Made by a program: the position numbers and the translations under genes
Part shown: positions 1 through 6,625 of the stretch, one piece after another
Numbering within the stretch: position 1 is the first letter of the stretch
Layout of the letters: every line of letters starts with the position of its first letter
Source: DATEEG01 sp035525055
Lineage (GTDB): Bacteria > Actinomycetota > Acidimicrobiia > Spongiisociales > ZC4RG35
Direction: 5' to 3'
Length of the DNA: 30,370 nucleotides
Assembly: GCA_035525055.1 (NCBI GenBank)
Contig: DATLEZ010000072.1
Location: forward strand, 1-30,370
The notes under the pieces: model-generated
What the model was told of the DNA's origin: nothing
What the model saw: only the letters and a program-made list of their open reading frames with translations
Databases searched by the model: none

Positions 1-275
1 GCCGCCCGTATGTTGGCAACGTCCTTGGCGGCGGTGATGATCATGATGTCGGCCGGGTGACATGCCCGCAGCTCGGCAGCCAGTTCGATGCCGTTGCCGT
101 CGGGGAGGTAGAGATCGAGCAGGACCAGATCGGGGCGAAGCTGATCGTGGAGACGACGGGCTTCGTAGGCCGACAGGGCGGTACCGACCACCTGGAATCC
201 CTCACAGCGCTCGGTGAAGGTGCGATGGAGCTCGGCCACCCGATAGTCATCATCCACCACCAGGACCCGGATCAC
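1..275 (-). CDS. Response regulator receiver domain, CitB/DcuR-like (partial, cut by window edge)
   Basis: This is the N-terminal 91 residues of a two-component response regulator; the output domain lies outside the window. Reading leftward from GTG at 275, the protein begins VIRVLVVDDDYRVAEL, giving the acidic DDD pocket. The phosphoacceptor is the first Asp of LLDLYLPDGNG, and the conserved T/K switch region appears as IITAAKD. The GTG start overlaps the TGA of the upstream kinase (GTGA), so the two are translationally coupled. The DLYLPDGNGIEL and ITAAKD wording is typical of the CitB/DcuR family, which pairs with CitA/DcuS kinases such as the neighbour. Its likely target is the divergent tctCBA operon (inference). 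Confidence 0.9.
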   Translation of the reverse strand, partial: MIRVLVVDDDYRVAELHRTFTERCEGFQVVGTALSAYEARRLHDQLRPDLVLLDLYLPDGNGIELAAELRACHPADIMIITAAKDVANIRA

Positions 276-1942
276 CTGGCACCCACCTGATAGGCGACCG
301 CGATCTCGTTGGGCACGTGTACCTCGACGGCGGTGTCGTCGCCGACCTCGAGACGGACGGTTCCGCCGAGGGACTCCACGGTCGATCTCACCAATGCCAA
401 CCCGATCCCGGAATGATGGCCCTTGGCCTTGGTGCTGAATCCTGTATCGAAGATCGATTGGCGGATGGAGGGATCAACCCCGGGCCCGTTGTCGGCGACC
501 CGCACCGCCAGATCCGGACCGTCCGGGGTCAGGGTCACGGTTACCCGCCCACCGGCGTTGCGGGACCCGGCCAGAGCATCGAAAGCATTGTCGACCAGGT
601 TGCCGATCACGGTGATCAGCTCCTTGCCGTGGATGATCGCCACCCCCGACAGCGAGGCCGCTTCGACCCGAAAAGTGATTCCCCGTTCCGCCGCTACCGC
701 CGATTTGGCCAATAGGAGAGCCAGCAGGAAGGGATCGCCGATCTCCCGCTCGAACGCCGATGCCAGTCGCTGATGGGTGGCGGCGTGCTCGGCGATCAAG
801 GCCACTGCATCCTCCGCCCGATCGATCTCGATCAGACCGGAGACGGTGTGGAGGGTGTTGGAGAACTCGTGGGCCTGCGCCCGGAGAGCGTCCAACAGGT
901 TGTGCACCGACCGCACCTCGCCCTGCAACGAGTCGATCTCGGTCAGGTCGCGGATTGTGATGACCGACCCCACCCGCTCGCCCCGCACCTCCACCGGCAT
1001 GGCGCTGACCGAAAGCACCGTCTCTCCGAAGGTGATCTGGACATCCGACTCCACTCCCGGCCGGTGGCTGAGATCGATCAGGGCCGTCGAGCCGACCACC
1101 TGGGCCAGCGGCCGTCCCAGGGCGGTGTCGTCGAGACCGAGGAGGCGGGCGGCTTCGCGGTTCATCAGATTGATGGACCCGGACCGGTCGAGCCCGATCA
1201 CCCCTTCCCGGATCCCGTGCAGCATCGCCTGGCGGTGCTCGTACATAGAGGCGATCTCGTCGGGTTCCAGCCCCAGCGTCTGGCGGCGGATCCGATGGGC
1301 GGCCAGCCAGGCCATCGCTGTCCCCAAGAGCAGCGCACCGCCGGCCCAGGCCAGGAAGGTGGGTATCTGAGAACGAAGGGCGGCGCTGACGCTCCCGGTC
1401 AGGATCCCCACCGACACCACCCCGATCACGGTTCCGTTGCTCTCGCTGATCGGCACCTTGCCTCGGACCGACAACCCCAGAGTTCCCTCCTGCACGTAGA
1501 TTCCCGATATCCCCTCCAGAGCATCACCGGGGTCGGTGGAGACGACCTCTCCGATCCGCTCCGGGTTGGGATGGGTGCGTCTGATTCCGTGCTCGTTGGC
1601 GATGACCACGAAGGTCATCCCGGTGGCGAGACGGATCTCCTCGGCGATCGGTTGCAGCCACTCCGACGAGGCCGGGTCGGCTACCGACTCCCGGACGATC
1701 GGCATAGCCGCCACCGACTCTGCTACAGCCAGGGCTCGTTCTCCATATTCGCGTTCGAGGGTCTCGCCGGTGTGCCGCACCAAAGCCAGGGCCGAGATCG
1801 CCAGCACCGCCACAACGGTCACAAGGTGGGCACTGAGCGCCTGAAAGAACAGGCGTCGATACCAAGGTCTGGCATCGGGCATGACCGGAGGATATTCCGC
1901 CAATCCGGCGGGGGGCGGGGCGGTCTCGATCATTTCGGTCAT
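272..1942 (-). CDS. CitA/DcuS-family sensor histidine kinase
   Basis: A 556-residue membrane kinase that senses an extracellular ligand, probably a di- or tricarboxylate, and phosphorylates the adjoining response regulator. Transmembrane helix 1 is at about residues 34-55. The extracytoplasmic sensor follows (about 56-190) with the CitA/DcuS-type stretch THPNPERIG near 123-131 and VRGKVPI near 159-165. Helix 2 is at about 193-216 and a cytoplasmic PAS domain at about 235-335. The phosphoacceptor is His358 in AHEFSN, the SpoOB-type H-box of this family. ATP-binding motifs are N448/N452 (GNLVDNAFDAL), DNGPG at 484-488, and GFSTK...GIGLALV at 501-518. It is divergent from tctCBA across a 94-bp gap, an arrangement known for tricarboxylate-uptake control, so citrate-like induction of the transporter is a reasonable inference. 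Confidence 0.93.
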   Translation of the reverse strand: MTEMIETAPPPAGLAEYPPVMPDARPWYRRLFFQALSAHLVTVVAVLAISALALVRHTGETLEREYGERALAVAESVAAMPIVRESVADPASSEWLQPIAEEIRLATGMTFVVIANEHGIRRTHPNPERIGEVVSTDPGDALEGISGIYVQEGTLGLSVRGKVPISESNGTVIGVVSVGILTGSVSAALRSQIPTFLAWAGGALLLGTAMAWLAAHRIRRQTLGLEPDEIASMYEHRQAMLHGIREGVIGLDRSGSINLMNREAARLLGLDDTALGRPLAQVVGSTALIDLSHRPGVESDVQITFGETVLSVSAMPVEVRGERVGSVITIRDLTEIDSLQGEVRSVHNLLDALRAQAHEFSNTLHTVSGLIEIDRAEDAVALIAEHAATHQRLASAFEREIGDPFLLALLLAKSAVAAERGITFRVEAASLSGVAIIHGKELITVIGNLVDNAFDALAGSRNAGGRVTVTLTPDGPDLAVRVADNGPGVDPSIRQSIFDTGFSTKAKGHHSGIGLALVRSTVESLGGTVRLEVGDDTAVEVHVPNEIAVAYQVGAR

Positions 1943-2036
1943 TTAGACCACAACGACCACAACCTCGACGGCCCGAGGCCGGCTGATTACCACTAGCTGA
2001 TTAGCAGTGGGGGATCGTCCAAGGAGGAGGACCAAG
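1943..2036. promoter_or_regulatory. Divergent control region between sensor kinase and tctCBA
   Basis: This 94-bp gap must carry the promoters of both divergent units. Visible elements are a tandem ACCACAAC (1947-1954 and 1956-1963), a tandem GCTGATTA (1982-1989 and 1996-2003, 14 bp apart), and CCACT/AGTGG inverted arms at 1990-1994 and 2006-2010 spanning the second GCTGATTA. These are candidate binding sites for the neighbouring response regulator. A strong ribosome binding site, AAGGAGGAGG at 2021-2030, sets the tctC start. No convincing -35/-10 pair was identified. Confidence 0.4.
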
Positions 2037-3014
2037 ATGACGAGATCACGCTTTCTGGTTATGGCAGTTTCCGTTCTGTTGGTGATAGCCGCCTGCGGAG
2101 GGGGCGCCGCTGGCGACTTCCCGGCCGAAGACATTTCGATCATGGCTCCGGCCGATCCCGGTGGCGGCTGGGACTCGACCGCTCGGGCCATCGCCCAGTC
2201 GTTGACCGACGGTGAGCTGATCGAGACCAACGCCAACGTCTACAACGTTGGCGGAGCCGGGGGCACGGTCGGCCTGGCCCAGTTTGTCTCGGACGCCACC
2301 GGCGACCCTTATGAGATGATGGTGATGGGCCTGGTGATGGTGGGCGCCATCCAGACCAACGCCGCCCCCGTCGATCTGTCCGAGGTGACGCCGTTGGCCC
2401 GGCTGACGACCGAGTGGGAGGCGATTGTGGTTCCTGCCGACTCGCCTTATCAGACGTTGTCGGACCTGATCGATGCCTTCGTGGCCGATCCCACCTCGAT
2501 CAGTTGGGGTGGCGGATCGGCCGGTGGAACCGACCATCAACTTGTCGCCCTGATCGCCCAGGCGGCCGGAGTGTCGCCGGACGGGGTCAACTACGTAGCC
2601 CACTCCGGCGGTGGTGAGGCAATGTCGGCCATCTTGTCGGGAGCGGTTTCGGCCGGGGTGTCGGGGGTCTCCGAGTTCGCCGATCAGGTCACCGCCGGCC
2701 AGTTGCGGTGGTTGGCGGTGTCGAGCGATGCCCCGATTCCGGGCATCGATGCTCCGACCATCACCGAGTCGGGGATCGACGTGGTGTTGTCGAACTGGCG
2801 GGGGATCGTCGGGCCGCCCGGGCTGAGTGAAGAGGACACCGCGGCGGTGATCGGGCTCCTCGACCAGCTCCACGACTCGGAGGGCTGGCAACAGGCGTTG
2901 GAGGCCAACGGCTGGACCGACTACTACTTGTCCGGGGAAGGCTATGCCCAGTTCCTCGACGAGGAAAGGGCACGAGTCGACACGGTCCTGCGAGAGGTCG
3001 GCCTGGTTTCGTGA
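2037..3014 (+). CDS. tctC: Tripartite tricarboxylate transporter substrate-binding lipoprotein TctC
   Basis: The extracytoplasmic solute-binding component of a TTT-family transporter, 325 residues. ATG at 2037 is chosen because AAGGAGGAGG ends 6 nt before it and the protein then opens with a lipoprotein signal: MTRSRFL, a hydrophobic stretch, and the lipobox IAAC with Cys20. An upstream in-frame ATG at 2007 would put ten charged residues ahead of the signal. The mature part has the Bug/TctC hallmarks: an N-terminal PADPGGGWDSTAR ligand loop, NVGGAGGTVG, the middle GGGSAGGTDHQ segment and WRGIVGPPGL near the C-terminal lobe. It should deliver a carboxylate to TctAB; the exact ligand cannot be read from sequence. 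The stop overlaps the tctB start (GTGA). Confidence 0.93.
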   Translation: MTRSRFLVMAVSVLLVIAACGGGAAGDFPAEDISIMAPADPGGGWDSTARAIAQSLTDGELIETNANVYNVGGAGGTVGLAQFVSDATGDPYEMMVMGLVMVGAIQTNAAPVDLSEVTPLARLTTEWEAIVVPADSPYQTLSDLIDAFVADPTSISWGGGSAGGTDHQLVALIAQAAGVSPDGVNYVAHSGGGEAMSAILSGAVSAGVSGVSEFADQVTAGQLRWLAVSSDAPIPGIDAPTITESGIDVVLSNWRGIVGPPGLSEEDTAAVIGLLDQLHDSEGWQQALEANGWTDYYLSGEGYAQFLDEERARVDTVLREVGLVS

Positions 3015-3514
3015 CGACCCCTCCATCGGTGAGCCGCGGCCTCCTCGGGCTGCGGCTCACCGCCTTCAGCGTGTTCGCCCTGGGAGCGATCGGGTTGTAT
3101 GGAGCCACCCAGATTCGCGAACCGGGCGGTTACTCGCCGGTCGGACCACGGGTCTTTCCCTATGCGGTCTCGGTGGGGTTGGTCATCTTCGGCCTGCTAT
3201 TTGTGGCCCGCACCACGATCTGGCCGGATCGGTTGCTGGTCGAAAAGGCCCGGGAGGAGGAGTCGACCACCCACTGGCCAACTCCGATGATGCTGGGAGG
3301 AGCCCTGATCGTCTACGCCTTCCTGCTCACCTGGGTCGGGTACATCATCGCCACTGCCGTGTTCCTGCCCGTCAGCGCCCGGATCCTCGGAAGCCGCAAA
3401 CCCGGCCGTGATGTTGGGGTCGGGGTTGTCCTCGGTACGGTCCTCTACTTCTCGTTCACTCAGTTTCTCGGAGTCCGGCTCCCCGCCGGGCTGCTCCGGA
3501 GCCTGATCGGCTGA
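3011..3514 (+). CDS. tctB: Tripartite tricarboxylate transporter small membrane subunit TctB
   Basis: A 167-residue membrane protein, the small and poorly conserved subunit of the TTT transporter. GTG at 3011 overlaps the tctC stop. Four hydrophobic helices are visible: about residues 12-31 (LTAFSVFALGAIGLYGA), 46-67 (FPYAVSVGLVIFGLLFVA), 90-118 and 130-160. The early GGYSPVGPRVFPYAV segment is the usual TctB loop between helices 1 and 2. Its position between tctC and tctA, in the canonical C-B-A order, is the strongest support. Confidence 0.88.
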   Translation: MTTPPSVSRGLLGLRLTAFSVFALGAIGLYGATQIREPGGYSPVGPRVFPYAVSVGLVIFGLLFVARTTIWPDRLLVEKAREEESTTHWPTPMMLGGALIVYAFLLTWVGYIIATAVFLPVSARILGSRKPGRDVGVGVVLGTVLYFSFTQFLGVRLPAGLLRSLIG

Positions 3515-3517
3515 CCG

Positions 3518-5050
3518 ATGGAAGCAGTCAACGATCTGCTGGGCGGGTTCGGCACCGCCCTCCAGCCCGAATACCTGCTGTACGCGGCGATCGGGGTGAC
3601 TCTGGGGACCATCGTGGGGGTACTGCCGGGAATCGGCCCGGCCCTGACGATCGCCCTGCTGTTGCCGGTCACGCTGAACTTCGAGCCCACCGCAGCCTTC
3701 ATCATGTTCGCCGGGATCTACTACGGCGGCATGTACGGCGGGTCGACCACCTCAATCCTCCTCAACACCCCCGGCGAATCAGCCTCGGTGGTTACCACGT
3801 TGGAAGGATTCCAGATGGCCCGGCGGGGTCGGGGCGGAGCCGCGCTCGCCACCGCGGCCATCGGGTCGTTCGTGGCCGGGACCATCTCGACGGTTGCCAT
3901 CACCTTTGCAGGCCCGGCCATCGCCGACGCGGCGTTGCTGTTCCAACCGGCCGACTACTTCGCGTTGATGGTGCTCGCTTTTGTAAGCGTGGCGGCGCTG
4001 CTGGGTCGGTCCCTCATTCGCGGAGCGGTGAGCTTGATGGTGGGGCTCTTGATCGGGTTGGTCGGGATCGACGTGGTCAGCGGGCAGACCCGGTACGCCT
4101 TCGGTGTCCCCGAGCTGTTGGACGGTCTCAGCATCACCGTGGTGGCGGTGGCCCTGTTTGCGGTCGGGGAAGCGTTGTACGTGGGAGCCCATCTTCGCCA
4201 CAGCGACGATGAGATCATCGCGGTGCGGGGAAGTGTGTGGATGACCCGGGAAGACTGGAGGCGTTCGTGGAAGCCGTGGCTGCGGGGAGCGGCGATCGGG
4301 TTTCCGATCGGAGCATTGCCGGCTGGGGGAGCTGAGGTACCGACCTTCCTCAGCTATGCGACCGAGAAAGCGCTCAGCAAACACAAGGACGAGTTCGGCC
4401 AAGGGGCCATCGAGGGGGTGGCCGGCCCCGAGGCGGCCAACAACGCTGCATTCTCGGGGGTGCTGGTGCCGTTGCTCACGCTCGGTCTGCCCACCTCTGC
4501 CACCGCCGCCATCATGTTGGCGGCCTTTCAGATTTACAACCTCCAACCAGGCCCGCTTCTGTTCGAGACCTCCGGCGATCTGGTTTGGGCGATGATCGCC
4601 AGCCTCTACATCGGCAACGTGATGCTGCTCATCCTCAATCTGCCGCTGGTCAAGATCTGGGTGAAGCTGCTGGAGGTGCCGCGGCCTCTCCTCTACAGCT
4701 CGATCCTGGTTTTCGCCACCCTGGCGGTCTATGCCGCCGCCAACAGCACCACCGATCTACTGATCATGTACGGGATCGGAGTGATCGGGTTCATGATGCG
4801 ACGTTTCGATTTGCCCATCGGTCCGATGATCCTGGCGGTGATCCTCGGTCCGTTGATGGAGGCCCAATATCGGAGGGCGATGTCGATCAGCCAGGGCGAT
4901 GCCTCGATATTCGTCACCCGTCCGATCTCGGCGGTGATCCTGGGGGTGGCGGTCGTGGCCTTGATCGCTCCCTACATCCCGACCCTGATCAGGCGGTTGC
5001 GGGGAGAGCGCGCTGGCGGACGCGTGGTAATCGGCGGCGACGAGGACTGA
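3518..5050 (+). CDS. tctA: Tripartite tricarboxylate transporter large membrane subunit TctA
   Basis: The main permease of the TTT system, 510 residues with about 11-12 hydrophobic segments, a normal length for the family (about 500). It begins 3 nt after the tctB stop. The duplicated family signature is present: GTIVGVLPGIGPALTIALLLP near residues 32-52 and, in the second half, GFPIGALPAGGAEVPTFLSYATEKALSK followed by GVAGPEAANNAAFSG and LTLGLPTSATAAIML. The sequence YYGGMYGGSTTSIL after the first signature is also typical. With TctB and TctC it should import a carboxylate using an ion gradient, under control of the divergent two-component system (inference). Confidence 0.95.
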   Translation: MEAVNDLLGGFGTALQPEYLLYAAIGVTLGTIVGVLPGIGPALTIALLLPVTLNFEPTAAFIMFAGIYYGGMYGGSTTSILLNTPGESASVVTTLEGFQMARRGRGGAALATAAIGSFVAGTISTVAITFAGPAIADAALLFQPADYFALMVLAFVSVAALLGRSLIRGAVSLMVGLLIGLVGIDVVSGQTRYAFGVPELLDGLSITVVAVALFAVGEALYVGAHLRHSDDEIIAVRGSVWMTREDWRRSWKPWLRGAAIGFPIGALPAGGAEVPTFLSYATEKALSKHKDEFGQGAIEGVAGPEAANNAAFSGVLVPLLTLGLPTSATAAIMLAAFQIYNLQPGPLLFETSGDLVWAMIASLYIGNVMLLILNLPLVKIWVKLLEVPRPLLYSSILVFATLAVYAAANSTTDLLIMYGIGVIGFMMRRFDLPIGPMILAVILGPLMEAQYRRAMSISQGDASIFVTRPISAVILGVAVVALIAPYIPTLIRRLRGERAGGRVVIGGDED

Positions 5051-5086
5051 ACTCGCCTGGTTGTCTCGGACCTCGACCGGACCTTG

Positions 5087-5127
5087 TCACGATTCAAGAT
5101 ACGTGGTGATCTAGCCACGAATCGTGA
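5087..5127. repeat. Palindrome cluster upstream of the Phd/PIN module
   Basis: The 11-bp palindrome CACGAATCGTG lies at 5116-5126 (as CCACGAATCGTGA at 5115-5127). A half-copy in inverted orientation, TCACGATTC, is at 5087-5095, so TCACGATTC and GAATCGTGA form 9-bp inverted arms 23 bp apart. Perfect TCACGAATCGTGA copies recur on the other side of the toxin-antitoxin pair at 5864 and 5885. These may be operators or the borders of a mobile cassette; the sequence alone does not decide. Confidence 0.7.
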
Positions 5128-5180
5128 AGCTCGTCGTGCTTCGACCTCCAAGCGGGGCGGATGGTGCGTCGCAGTGTTGC

Positions 5181-5192
5181 TACAATCGTAGT
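5181..5192 (+). promoter_or_regulatory. -10 box for leaderless start of the Phd-type antitoxin
   Basis: TACAAT at 5181-5186 is followed by exactly 6 nt and then the ATG at 5193, so the transcript should begin at the start codon. The region CTAC-AATC-GTAG (5180-5191) is a small palindrome covering the -10 box and is a candidate autoregulatory operator. No good -35 hexamer is visible. Confidence 0.55.
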
Positions 5193-5441
5193 ATGACCGA
5201 GATACCTGCCCGCGATCTTCGCAACGACGTCAGTTCGGTGCTGCGCCGAGTCGAGCAGGGCGAGTCGTTGACGGTGGCCGTCAGCGGACGGCCGGTGGCG
5301 CGATTGATTCCACTGCCGGCCCGGCCCCGGACAATGCCATGGAGCATCCTCGTTTCGACCTTGACAAGAGTCTCAGCTGACGTCGAGCTCGGTGATGAGC
5401 TTGCGACCGTTCTTCCCGACACCACCGACGATCTTCCATGA
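5193..5441 (+). CDS. Phd/YefM-type antitoxin
   Basis: An 82-residue antitoxin of the Phd/YefM type. The first half carries the DNA-binding fold signature: MTEIPARDLRNDVSSVLRRVEQGESLTV followed by SGRPVARLIPL, which in this family binds the operon's own promoter. The C-terminal half (residues about 46-82) is the acidic toxin-binding tail. ATG at 5193 is preferred over the ATG at 5124 because family proteins begin just before the ARDLRN helix and because a -10 box sits 6 nt upstream. The stop overlaps the toxin start by 4 nt (ATGA), the usual coupling in these modules. Confidence 0.9.
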   Translation: MTEIPARDLRNDVSSVLRRVEQGESLTVAVSGRPVARLIPLPARPRTMPWSILVSTLTRVSADVELGDELATVLPDTTDDLP

Positions 5442-5818
5442 TTGGCCTCGCCGACACCTCAATGTTCATCGCCTGGGAATCGGCCAGTGCTCTCGAGAAC
5501 CAACCGCCCGACGAGATCGCAGTGAGTGTGATCACGATCGGTGAGCTGCGACTCGGGGTGCTATTGGCGGCCGACGTCGGCTCGCGAGAACGGAGGCTCG
5601 CCAGTTTCCAATTGGCATCCTCCCTGGATCCGGTCCCCATCGACCAGGCGGTGGCCGATGCGTGGGCAGGCTTGGTGGCGGCTCTCCGGGACCGGGGACA
5701 GCGGATGCCCATCAACGACTCATGGATTGCGGCCACCGCTATTGCTCACGATATGGCGATCGTCACGCGCGACCACGACTTCGATGTCGTCGACGGCGTT
5801 CAGGTCGTCAGGCTCTGA
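5438..5818 (+). CDS. vapC: PIN-domain ribonuclease toxin (VapC family)
   Basis: A 126-residue PIN-domain endoribonuclease, the toxin partner of the preceding antitoxin. The four acidic metal-binding positions are intact: Asp6 (LADTSMFI), Glu36 (TIGELRLG), Asp94 (INDSWIAATA) and Asp112/Asp114 (TRDHDFD). Members of the family cleave tRNA or rRNA; the target here is unknown. It starts inside the antitoxin stop codon. All key residues are present, so it should be active. Confidence 0.93.
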   Translation: MIGLADTSMFIAWESASALENQPPDEIAVSVITIGELRLGVLLAADVGSRERRLASFQLASSLDPVPIDQAVADAWAGLVAALRDRGQRMPINDSWIAATAIAHDMAIVTRDHDFDVVDGVQVVRL

Positions 5819-5863
5819 CCCCCTAGCGGCACCGTTCTCAGCGGGCGGCCATCGGCTCAGAAT

Positions 5864-5897
5864 TCACGAATCGTGATCACATAGTCACGAATCGTGA
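5864..5897. repeat. Two perfect TCACGAATCGTGA palindromes, 21 bp apart
   Basis: Identical 13-bp palindromes (arms TCACGA/TCGTGA around a central A) occupy 5864-5876 and 5885-5897. Their 21-bp start-to-start distance is two helical turns, so dimers bound to both would sit on the same DNA face. They lie 45 bp after the PIN toxin stop and about 107 bp before the Uma2-family gene. The same palindrome is upstream of the toxin-antitoxin pair at 5115. Confidence 0.75.
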
Positions 5898-6003
5898 ATG
5901 AAGGTGCTTACCGAACTAGAAGGATGTTCAGCGGGCATTCGTTCCGATATGTTCGACCCCAGCTTCGTTTCGGCGGATGATGGAGGGAGGGGTGGGGAGT
6001 ACT

Positions 6004-6552
6004 GTGGATGCGGTCATGCAGACCATTCGAGCCGGCGACCGGATACCGATGTCCTGGGAGGACTACGAAGCCCTGGGACCGGAGGTCCGGGGCGAGTACA
6101 TCGACGGTGCGCTGGTCGTGAGCCCGTCGCCGACCCTCGCCCATCAGACCATCTGCCGCCGCCTCGCCAATCTGCTTGAGACCCACCTGCCACCAGGATT
6201 TCGGGTGGCGGAGGGTTGGGCCTGGAAACCGGGGCGGGATGAGTTCGTTCCTGACGTCGTCGTGTTCGGATCTACCTCAGAGAACACTCGCTTGACCGCG
6301 ATCCCTGAATTGGCGGTGGAGGTCCTCTCCTCGGATCGCGCTGCCGATCTGGTCCGCAAGTTCGCCAAGTATGCCGGCGCCGGCTTAGCCCGCTACTGGA
6401 TCATCGACCCCGACGGTCCGGAACTGATCGTCTACGAGTTGTCCGGCAACGGGGTCTATCTCGAGACGCAGAGGTTGAGCGCCGCTGACCCGCGTGAGCT
6501 TGATGTTGGCCCGGTCCGGGTGACGATTCGGCCCGCCGACTTGGCCTACTAG
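6004..6552 (+). CDS. Uma2 family (DUF820) PD-(D/E)xK nuclease-like protein
   Basis: A 182-residue protein with the Uma2/DUF820 restriction-endonuclease-like fold. The sequence follows the family in order: PMSWEDYEAL near the start, RGEYIDGALVV, the catalytic-type Asp in FVPDVVVFG, Glu in LAVEVLSSD, then RKFAKYAGAGLARYWIIDPDG (the usual K..KY...G...YWIVDP block). The family is abundant in cyanobacteria and actinobacteria and is often found near toxin-antitoxin genes; its function is not established. GTG at 6004 is chosen because purine-rich GGAGGGAGGGG/GGGGAG lies just upstream (5982-5999); ATG at 6016 or 5977 are alternatives. Paired palindromes upstream may regulate it. Confidence 0.85.
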   Translation: MDAVMQTIRAGDRIPMSWEDYEALGPEVRGEYIDGALVVSPSPTLAHQTICRRLANLLETHLPPGFRVAEGWAWKPGRDEFVPDVVVFGSTSENTRLTAIPELAVEVLSSDRAADLVRKFAKYAGAGLARYWIIDPDGPELIVYELSGNGVYLETQRLSAADPRELDVGPVRVTIRPADLAY

Positions 6553-6625
6553 TCGAGGAGCGAGAAATCGGCCCGGCGTTGACCGAGCTTCCCATCGTTG
6601 GGCTCGTCGGTAGGTTTGCTGGCTA

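Noticed and set aside
773..1996. Long open frame on the plus strand opposite the sensor kinase
   Set aside because: It is antisense to a clear kinase gene, has His/Gly/Arg/Asp-rich low-complexity composition and no recognisable domain; typical shadow in high-GC DNA.
5864..5897. Paired palindromes as a short CRISPR array
   Set aside because: Only two perfect 13-bp copies separated by 8 bp; no spacer-repeat periodicity and no cas genes.
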